The notes under the pieces: model-generated
What the model saw: only the letters and a program-made list of their open reading frames with translations
What the model was told of the DNA's origin: nothing
Database searches by the model: none
Program-made: the position numbers and the translations under genes
DNA from: an uncultured Collinsella sp.
GTDB lineage: Bacteria > Actinomycetota > Coriobacteriia > Coriobacteriales > Coriobacteriaceae
Assembly (NCBI GenBank): GCA_900758375.1
Contig: CAAERJ010000049.1
Span: 1 to 21,463 of the forward strand
Reading direction: 5' to 3'
Length of the DNA stretch: 21,463 nucleotides
Shown here: piece by piece, positions 16,695 through 21,463 of the stretch
How positions within the stretch are numbered: position 1 is the stretch's first letter
Layout of the letters: the number at the start of each line of letters is the position of its first letter

Positions 16695-17363
16695 ATGGCA
16701 GCAGCTTTTTCCCATGTGATCTTTGACCTGGACGGCACCATCCTCAACACGCTCGAGGATCTGGCGGCCGCCGGCAACCATACCTGCGAGACGCACGGCT
16801 GGCCCACGTTTGCCGTTGACGAGTACCGCTACAAGGTGGGAAACGGCATGCTCAAGCTGGTTGAGCGTTTTATGCCCGCCGAGTACGCGGGCGACGGCCG
16901 TATGTTTGAGCAGACGCTCGCCGAGTTTAGGGCTTACTACGGCGAGCACAAGGAGGACCACACCGCCCCCTATGCCGGCACAATCGAGATGCTCGACCGC
17001 CTGCGCGCCGCGGGTGTGCAGCTAGCCGTGCTCACTAACAAGGACCACGTCTCGGCGGCTCCGCTTATCGAGAAGTATTTTGGTCCCGAGCGCTTTGCGC
17101 TGGTACAGGGCCGTGTCGATGCGTTTCCGCCCAAGCCCGAAGCACCCGTCACGCTGCATGTGATGGAAGAGCTGGGTGCCGATCCGGCAACCACGCTCTA
17201 TGTGGGCGATTCCAATGTCGATATCCTGACCGGTCACAACGCCGGCCTTAAGAGCGCGGGCGTCAGCTGGGGCTTCCGCGGCCGCGCAGAGCTGGAAGCC
17301 GCCGGCGCCGACTACGTGGTGGACACCCAGGCAGAGCTCACGGCGCTGGTACTGGGCGAGTAA
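16695..17363 (+). CDS. HAD-superfamily hydrolase, phosphoglycolate-phosphatase-like
   Basis: A 222-aa haloacid-dehalogenase-type phosphatase with a helical cap. Motif I is FDLDGTILNT (D11 nucleophile, D13 acid), motif II is AVLTNKD, the motif III lysine is in PPKPEAP, and motif IV is LYVGDSNVDI. The sequence (NHTCETHGWPTFAVDEYRYKVGNGMLKLVERFMP in the cap) fits the Gph/PGP group, but the substrate cannot be fixed from sequence. The ATG at 16695 follows GGGAG; longer in-frame starts from 16602 add residues before the DxD strand that the family lacks. It lies 123 nt after hypE and may or may not be co-transcribed. Confidence 0.92.
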   Translation: MAAAFSHVIFDLDGTILNTLEDLAAAGNHTCETHGWPTFAVDEYRYKVGNGMLKLVERFMPAEYAGDGRMFEQTLAEFRAYYGEHKEDHTAPYAGTIEMLDRLRAAGVQLAVLTNKDHVSAAPLIEKYFGPERFALVQGRVDAFPPKPEAPVTLHVMEELGADPATTLYVGDSNVDILTGHNAGLKSAGVSWGFRGRAELEAAGADYVVDTQAELTALVLGE

Positions 17364-17379
17364 CCGCACATCCCTCCAC

Positions 17380-17416
17380 GGGCAGCTAATGTGGGACGGG
17401 GCTCTTTTAGCTGCCC
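17380..17416. repeat. Hairpin after the HAD phosphatase gene
   Basis: Perfect 10-bp arms GGGCAGCTAA (17380-17389) and TTAGCTGCCC (17407-17416) lie 16 nt after the stop codon. There is no real T tract on either side. It could act as an inefficient terminator, and it begins a stretch of repeat sequence that reaches to 17519. Confidence 0.55.
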
Positions 17417-17429
17417 CCGTACCAAAGAA

Positions 17430-17500
17430 GTGTCCCCAACTGCCGGCAGAAAAGGAACGTCCCCAAGTGCCGCCCCAATGACTACCATGGCAACGCCGCA
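17430..17500. repeat. REP-like intergenic repeat (TGTCCCC / ACGTCCCC modules)
   Basis: Two direct modules, GTGTCCCCAACTGCC and ACGTCCCCAAGTGCC, flank the palindrome CTGCCGGCAG (17440-17449). The right part (17475-17500, CCCCAATGACTAC then GGCAACGCCG) recurs at 21331-21356 with three differences. This is the style of dispersed repetitive extragenic elements. No associated transposase is in the window. Confidence 0.6.
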
Positions 17501-17519
17501 GGTAGAGGACGGACAGCGA

Positions 17520-17658
17520 AAACGCCCCTAAGCGAGCAAGGTGACGTGAAATGAAAGGGCGCTGACCTTCTGGTCGCGCCCTTGAAATTGAACGTCAGAT
17601 TGCCGCTTAGGGGCGTTTGCAGCGTCGAGCAGTTACGCGGTTCGTAGAACCGCGTAAC
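17520..17658 (-). ncRNA. Candidate structured RNA element, copy 2 (3' of the lipoprotein gene)
   Basis: Same architecture as the element at 57-196. The outer 13-bp perfect stem is 17520-17532 with 17606-17618. The inner 6-bp stem is 17542-17547 with 17592-17597 (TGACGT/ACGTCA here, TGCCTT/AAGGCA in copy 1). The apical hairpin is 17555-17562 plus 17564-17567 with 17572-17575 plus 17576-17583, with T17563 bulged at the same place as in copy 1. The separate 12-bp hairpin is 17632-17643 with 17647-17658. The 22-nt arms between outer and apical stems keep CGAGCAAGGTG and CAGATTGCCG exactly. Stem changes are compensatory, which argues for RNA function and against a simple DNA repeat. On minus it starts 3 nt after the lipoprotein stop codon. 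Confidence 0.75.
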
Positions 17659-17661
17659 CCC

Positions 17662-18219
17662 CTAGATCATCATCGCATTCATCATCTCGGTGGTTGCGGA
17701 ATCGTCGGCAGACCACTCGTTATCCTCGTTGGCGGAATATTTAAAGGTGACCTTGGTGTCCTTGGTCTTAGCGGCCTTGGTCACGTCGACCATGACCTGG
17801 CCGGCCATCTTGTACAGGTCATCCTCGGAAGGCATCGTATCGAGTGCGGCGACCTTCTCCTGATACTGGGTGGCGAAATCTTCGACGATCTTATTCATGG
17901 ACTTGCAGGTGATGGTAACCTCGGCGGTCGCAGTGCCCTTGTCCTCATCGACCGTCACATCGCCGATCTTGTAATCAAAGCCCTCGAGATAGCTCTTGGC
18001 GTACTCCTTGGGATCGATGCCCAGTTGCTCAAACTCGTCGCCCGAAGCCTCTTCCAGACCGGAGAGGAAATCATCGCCGCCGTTCTTGATCTCGTCAAAC
18101 TGGCTCGTAAGGTCGTTGGTGATGAGCTCCTCCACCGAAGGCCCTCCGCAGCCGGAAAGCAAAACCACGCACGCGACCAGGGCAGCCATCAGGGGCGCAA
18201 GCAGCAGCTTCTTTTTCAT
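17662..18219 (-). CDS. Secreted lipoprotein of unknown function
   Basis: A 185-aa protein with a classical lipoprotein signal: MKKKLLL, a hydrophobic stretch to residue 20, and lipobox LLSGC with the lipidated cysteine at C24. It would be anchored to the outer face of the cell membrane. The mature part is acidic, mixed alpha/beta and has no catalytic motif I can name. It resembles small DUF5105-like lipoproteins of gut Gram-positives (low confidence). The ATG at 18219 has GGAGGAATGTC directly upstream, a strong ribosome-binding site. A possible promoter TTGCTT-N17-TCAAAT lies further up. The stop codon is 3 nt from the start of RNA element copy 2. Confidence 0.92.
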   Translation of the reverse strand: MKKKLLLAPLMAALVACVVLLSGCGGPSVEELITNDLTSQFDEIKNGGDDFLSGLEEASGDEFEQLGIDPKEYAKSYLEGFDYKIGDVTVDEDKGTATAEVTITCKSMNKIVEDFATQYQEKVAALDTMPSEDDLYKMAGQVMVDVTKAAKTKDTKVTFKYSANEDNEWSADDSATTEMMNAMMI

Positions 18220-18394
18220 GACATTCCTCCAAACAAGCGGCGCCGCGTTCCCTGCGCAGCGCACGTCGTAACAGCAAGTCCATATTAGCGGCCCGGCCCA
18301 ACCCCCTGCGTCGCAAAAGCGCAGGCGGCTCAATTTGACGAACGAATGGCCCGTAAAGCAAGCCCCTTGCAATAAAATGCACCTGTTTAGCCTA

Positions 18395-18429
18395 TTAAAA
18401 AAGGGTGGCCGGACAACCCGACCACCCTT
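18395..18429 (-). terminator. Strong rho-independent terminator after the PTS IIA gene
   Basis: On minus, a 12-bp stem including one G-U pair (arms from 18401 and to 18429) with a 5-nt loop is followed by a T6 tract. It lies 23 nt beyond the stop codon of the PTS IIA gene and separates that gene from the lipoprotein gene. Confidence 0.9.
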
Positions 18430-18452
18430 GCGCATCTTCTGGATGCCGCAGA

Positions 18453-18989
18453 CTACTTGCGGACGACCTTAACGATGGCGTCACCGGCGGCGACGGCAGA
18501 CTCGGCCTCGACGGCGAGCTCGACGTCAGCGAACTCGGCGGTGTTGGACACGGCCACGACGACGCAGTCCTTGTAACCGGCGGCAGCGATCTTGGCGCGG
18601 TCGATCTTGAGTATGGGCTGACCAGCTTTGACAACGTCGTCGGCCTTGACGAAGCCCTCGAAGCCATCACCGTTCATGTTGACGGTATCGACGCCAACGT
18701 GCACCAGAACCTCGATGCCGCTATCGGACTGCAGGCCCACGGCGTGACCCATGGTGACGGTCACCTTGCCGTCGCAGGGAGCGTAGACCAGGTCGTCCTC
18801 GGGCCACACAGCGCAGCCCTTGCCCAGAACCTCGCCACCAAAGACGGGATCGGGCACGTCGGCCATCTTGATGACCTTGCCCTTGACAGGCGAGCACAGC
18901 ACGTCGGCGCCAGCAGAAGCAGAGATGGAGGCCGGAGCAGCAGCTGCCGCGGGCTCAGCCTTCTTCTTAAACATGTCAAACAGACCCAT
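18453..18989 (-). CDS. PTS glucose-type EIIA protein (EIIA-Glc/Crr family)
   Basis: A 178-aa stand-alone IIA domain that accepts phosphate from HPr and donates it to a IIB domain. A short Ala/Pro-rich lead (residues 1-28) is followed by the IIA core from about 30. The two active-site histidines are H82 (TMGHAVGLQSDSGIEVL) and the phosphorylated H97 (VLVHVGVDTV). Family residues DGFEGFVKADDVVKAGQPIL follow. The ATG at 18989 has AGGAGAAAA upstream; the in-frame start at 19028 is earlier than the family start. No IIB or IIC partner is adjacent, so it probably works with transporters encoded elsewhere and may have a regulatory role. Confidence 0.94.
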   Translation of the reverse strand: MGLFDMFKKKAEPAAAAAPASISASAGADVLCSPVKGKVIKMADVPDPVFGGEVLGKGCAVWPEDDLVYAPCDGKVTVTMGHAVGLQSDSGIEVLVHVGVDTVNMNGDGFEGFVKADDVVKAGQPILKIDRAKIAAAGYKDCVVVAVSNTAEFADVELAVEAESAVAAGDAIVKVVRK

Positions 18990-19038
18990 ATGTTTTCTCC
19001 TCTTGATTAAGCGCAACGTTATGCGCATGCCTATGGTG

Positions 19039-19067
19039 ATTATAGTGCCAAATGATCAAATTGCTAA
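19039..19067 (-). promoter_or_regulatory. Predicted promoter of the PTS IIA gene
   Basis: On minus TTAGCA (19062-19067), a 17-nt spacer and the perfect -10 TATAAT (19039-19044) lie about 50 bp before the start codon. An inverted repeat AGGGCT-N9-AGCCCT (19072-19092) sits just upstream and could be an operator. Confidence 0.75.
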
Positions 19068-19164
19068 GGTGAGGGCTCGAATCGCAAGCCCTTCCCGGTA
19101 GTGCTCGTGGGATGAGTATCTCCTTTGCATCGCGGGTCGATAAGCTGAGTATCGCCTGCAGGTT

Positions 19165-19728
19165 ATGGAGCGCATGGAAGGGCTCTACCAGACCACGCTG
19201 GCCGAAACGCAGGAACTACTCGACCCCACGCAGCTTGACCACGCCGCCAAGCTCATCGCAAACGCCCGACAGGTCGACATCTACACGGGCTCGCACAACC
19301 TCTATCCAGCAGGAATGTTCCGCAACCGCCTGCTCTCCGCTGGCAAAAGCGCAACGTGCCACGACGGCGCTGAGGCCCAGGTGCGTACGGCGCTCGCCTC
19401 GGGTCCCGACCATGCGGCAATCGTCATCTCCTACAGCGGCCTTGCCCCCAACCTCAAGGACATCTTGCCGATTCTCAGCAGCCGGCATGTCCCGGTCATC
19501 GTCATCGGCACGCCTTATTGCGCTCGCATTCACCCTGGCTTTGCCGCCTACCTCACGGTAAGTGACCACGAGAGTATGACGCATCGCATCACGCAGTTCG
19601 CCAGCCACATCGCCGTGCAATACGTGCTCGATTCACTCTACAGCAGCTACTTCGCCAAAGACTACGCCCGCTGCTCCGAATTCCTGGAGCGATCGTTTCC
19701 CTACACCCGCCTGCCCGGGCTCAAGTAG
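19165..19728 (+). pseudogene. RpiR/MurR-type SIS-domain protein lacking its N-terminal HTH (probable 5'-truncated remnant)
   Basis: The 187-aa reading frame corresponds to the C-terminal two thirds of an RpiR-family sugar-phosphate-responsive regulator. It has a linker helix (MEGLYQTTLAETQELLD), a SIS domain (IYTGSHNLYPAGMFRNRLLSAG, AIVISYSGLAPNLKDILPIL, VPVIVIGTP), and a C-terminal helix. The roughly 75-aa HTH_6 DNA-binding domain expected before the linker is not encoded in any frame between 18990 and 19164, and an in-frame stop occurs at 19141-19143. No good ribosome-binding site precedes ATG 19165 or 19174. It could still be a short expressed SIS protein. Its place beside a PTS IIA gene fits an original sugar-regulatory role. 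Confidence 0.6.
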
Positions 19729-19759
19729 CGACGAGCGCGGATTTTCGGACGCTTATCTA

Positions 19760-19827
19760 ACGAGCGTGGATAATCTCCCACTTTGAGCCCGCACACAGGC
19801 CAAAACCGGGAGATTATCCACGCTCGT
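19760..19827 (+). repeat. Palindromic repeat, copy A, left of fic
   Basis: Perfect 20-bp arms (19760-19779 and 19808-19827, GAGCGTGGATAATCTCCC and its complement) enclose a 28-nt loop with ACTTTGAG and GGCCAAAA. Copy B is at 21214-21277 in the same orientation. The two bracket the fic gene. Confidence 0.88.
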
Positions 19828-19924
19828 GTTGAATGCTCCGTTTTCCTCTGCGCCCGAGGGACCACTCGACCACCTTGCACCAAAGCAATAACGACTTCTC
19901 GTCATTAGATTATTCAAATCGACT

Positions 19925-19988
19925 CTAATAACTATTTTCGCCATAAACTCGTTATTAGAATTGATATGATTAGCCTAATAGCGAGTTT
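19925..19988 (+). promoter_or_regulatory. fic promoter/operator region with repeated TAATAAC half-sites
   Basis: A long inverted repeat AAACTCGTTATTAG (19945-19958) / CTAATAGCGAGTTT (19975-19988), 13 of 14 positions matching, brackets a TATGAT -10-like box (19965-19970). A further half-site CTAATAAC at 19925-19932 forms a second inverted pair with GTTATTAG at 19951-19958. This looks like an operator for a dimeric regulator; the Fic protein itself has a C-terminal winged helix and could bind here. Confidence 0.6.
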
Positions 19989-20014
19989 CCGGCACTAAAG
20001 ATATGGAGGGCGCG

Positions 20015-21187
20015 ATGCAAATCGAGGAGAACGGCCAGGGAACGCTCCGCAATAATCTATCGGGGAAATTGGCTTACTATTCGTTTTTGCCAACGCCCTT
20101 GCAATCATTGAGGCAGCTAAACCTCACTGAGGAAACCTATCGCACGCTTTCCACATGCTCACGAAAGCTTGGAGAGCTTGAAGGCATGCTCTACTTTGTT
20201 CCCAACGCCGACATGTATCTGACAATGTATGTGCGCAAAGAAGCACTCCTTTCTTCGCAAATTGAGGGAACCCAGTGCACGTTTGACGACCTACTTAGTC
20301 CATCGCAAACCCAACTCCATCATAAAGATGTCGCAGATGTCGTGAATTATGTCCGTGCTGTCGACCGCGGCGTAGAACTGCTCAAAAAGATGCCCTTGTG
20401 TACGAGGCTTCTCAGGCAGGTTCATGCGGTCCTGCTGGACGGAGTGCGCGGAACGGAGAAGAATCCAGGCGAGCTGCGCTCCTCACAAAACTGGATTGGC
20501 CCTTCAGGCTGCACCATTGCAACTGCATCGTTCGTCCCTCCAAACATTGAAGATTTGAGCAACACGCTCCAGGACCTCGAACGATTTATCAATGAGCCTC
20601 AAGTCGAAATGGATCCGATCGTGCGGGCGGCGCTCGTCCATTACCAATTTGAAACTGCCCATCCATTCCTAGACGGAAACGGTCGCCTGGGCAGGCTTCT
20701 CATTACACTTATGCTCATCAATGATGGCGTTCTTCATTCTTGCTTGTTCTATCCATCGTTCCAGTTCAAGAAAAATCGAAGCGAGTACTACCGACAACTC
20801 ACATCCGTAAGGGAACGAGGAACTTACGAGGAATGGATAGAGTTTTTCTGCGCCAGTCTTCTTGAGAGTGCGAAGGACTCGGTAGGGTCTTTAAAGAGTC
20901 TTGTTGATCTCCACAACCGTTCGACGGCAGCTATTACCGAAAATCTCGGAAGGACTGCCGCAAACGGACAAAGGCTGCTGAGCCTTCTTGAAGAGCATCC
21001 CATCCTCGACACCGCATTTATCGCTGCCCGACTCGATATCGGTAGGAGCACCGCGAGCTCGCTCGTCAAATCATTTGAAGAATTGGGTATCCTCCGTCCA
21101 CTCGACGAGTCAAGACAGAGATACCGACAGTACGGGTATGAAGAGTATCTTTCGATTCTCAGGGAAGACGCTGAGCCGATTAGATAG
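20015..21187 (+). CDS. fic: Fic-family protein (probable AMP-transferase) with C-terminal winged helix
   Basis: A 390-aa class II Fic protein. The N-terminal helical domain carries the autoinhibitory pattern (S/T)xxxE(G/N) as S80-SQI-E84-G85. The flap region WIGPSG...ASFVPP is at 160-175. The catalytic motif H216-PFLDGNGR-LG-R227 is complete, so AMP transfer from ATP to a protein hydroxyl is expected and should be held back by E84. Residues about 315-375 form a winged helix (LDTAFIAARLDIGRSTASSLVKSFEELGIL). The ATG at 20015 has GGAGGG 4 nt upstream; ATG at 20003 lies before that site. Codon use is much more AT-rich than in neighbouring genes, and matching palindromic repeats flank it, both suggesting acquisition. 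No separate antitoxin gene is adjacent. Confidence 0.94.
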   Translation: MQIEENGQGTLRNNLSGKLAYYSFLPTPLQSLRQLNLTEETYRTLSTCSRKLGELEGMLYFVPNADMYLTMYVRKEALLSSQIEGTQCTFDDLLSPSQTQLHHKDVADVVNYVRAVDRGVELLKKMPLCTRLLRQVHAVLLDGVRGTEKNPGELRSSQNWIGPSGCTIATASFVPPNIEDLSNTLQDLERFINEPQVEMDPIVRAALVHYQFETAHPFLDGNGRLGRLLITLMLINDGVLHSCLFYPSFQFKKNRSEYYRQLTSVRERGTYEEWIEFFCASLLESAKDSVGSLKSLVDLHNRSTAAITENLGRTAANGQRLLSLLEEHPILDTAFIAARLDIGRSTASSLVKSFEELGILRPLDESRQRYRQYGYEEYLSILREDAEPIR

Positions 21188-21213
21188 GCACCGCAGCCCA
21201 GCCATATTAAAAC

Positions 21214-21277
21214 GAGCGTGGATAATCTCCCACTTTGAGTCCACACGGGGGCCAAAAACGGGAGATTATCCACGCTC
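21214..21277 (+). repeat. Palindromic repeat, copy B, right of fic
   Basis: Perfect 18-bp arms (21214-21231 and 21260-21277) enclose a 28-nt loop with ACTTTGAGTCC and GGCCAAAA. It is nearly identical to copy A at 19760-19827 and in the same orientation. It begins 26 nt after the fic stop codon and may serve as its transcription end, although no T tract follows. Confidence 0.88.
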
Positions 21278-21286
21278 ATTTCTGAC

Positions 21287-21356
21287 TAGTCATTGGGGAC
21301 GTTCTTAAACGACTAGTCAAACAAGAACGTCCCCAATGACTACTACGGCAACGCCG
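21287..21356. repeat. REP-like palindrome with ACGTCCCCAATGACTA arms
   Basis: Perfect 20-bp arms (21287-21306 and 21323-21342) surround a 16-nt loop that itself contains the palindrome GACTAGTC. The right arm and the GGCAACGCCG that follows match 17475-17500. It is a different family from the repeat flanking fic. Confidence 0.85.
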
Positions 21357-21400
21357 ATGTTTTGGCAACGACAGACACTATGACCCAATCCGAGGGCACT

Positions 21401-21441
21401 AAAAAGATAGGAGCCCCCGCTCGTGACCGCGGGTCGGGGCT
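21401..21441 (-). terminator. Probable terminator of a minus-strand gene beyond the right edge
   Basis: On minus, a GC-rich hairpin (AGCCCC at 21436-21441 with GGGGCT at 21412-21417, with further inner GC pairing) is followed by CCTATCTTTTT. It presumably ends a gene whose coding sequence lies to the right of the window. Confidence 0.55.
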
Positions 21442-21463
21442 GCGACAATGATGTTGAAGTGCC

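Noticed and set aside
19760..21277. The palindromic repeats as a CRISPR array or composite transposon
   Set aside because: Only two copies 1.4 kb apart, with a gene between them; no spacers, cas genes or transposase. A repeat-flanked cassette is the most that can be said.

Overview
The window looks like chromosomal DNA of a Coriobacteriia gut actinobacterium, most likely Collinsella or a close relative. This rests on the high-GC coding bias, the dnaK-grpE-dnaJ-hspR operon, the NiaR-controlled nadABC operon, the family make-up, and the many palindromic intergenic repeats built around GGGACGTTC-, GGGACAGGT- and GATTATCCACGCTC-type sequences. No rRNA, tRNA, CRISPR array, integrase or transposase gene was found. 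The genus is inferred, not proven.

Layout. 196-4496 (minus strand) is the Hsp70 operon dnaK-grpE-dnaJ-hspR, with a hairpin between grpE and dnaJ. 4497-5005 is a long, partly AT-rich intergenic region. It is followed by a 61-aa 2[4Fe-4S] ferredoxin (plus) and a bidirectional terminator. 5282-9149 (minus) is the NAD operon nadA-nadB-nadC-niaR, driven by a promoter that lies inside a large perfect palindrome, the probable NiaR operator. 9392-9967 (minus) encodes a degenerate uracil-DNA-glycosylase-like protein, and divergent from it is trxA. 10656-16571 (plus) is a nickel/[NiFe]-hydrogenase maturation block: an 82-aa His-containing protein, NikR with a metal-binding-like N-terminal tail, HypF, HypC, HypD and HypE. 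HypA, HypB and hydrogenase structural genes are not in the window. A HAD phosphatase follows. 17662-18989 (minus) holds a lipoprotein and a glucose-type PTS IIA protein. Next comes an N-terminally shortened RpiR/MurR-type SIS protein (plus), then a Fic AMP-transferase-like gene (plus) of visibly lower GC, flanked by two copies of one palindromic repeat.

The best candidate for something undescribed is a pair of RNA-like elements of about 140 nt at 57-196 and 520-658 of the 17 kb region (17520-17658). They share one architecture: a 13-bp outer stem, a 6-bp inner stem, an 8+4-bp apical hairpin with one bulge, and a separate 12-bp hairpin. Segment lengths are identical except for one hairpin loop. 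The stems differ in sequence between copies but keep pairing, while internal-loop and linker sequences are conserved. Two A-C/C-A mismatches on the plus strand become G-U pairs on the minus strand, so the transcribed strand is probably minus. There each copy begins at the stop codon of the gene before it (hspR and the lipoprotein), as a 3'-UTR structure would.

How the genes work together: chaperone homeostasis (HspR/DnaK), de novo NAD synthesis from aspartate under niacin control, thiol redox, and nickel sensing coupled to assembly of the Fe(CN)2CO cofactor of [NiFe] hydrogenase. The right-hand end is accessory sequence with several repeat families and an apparently acquired fic gene.
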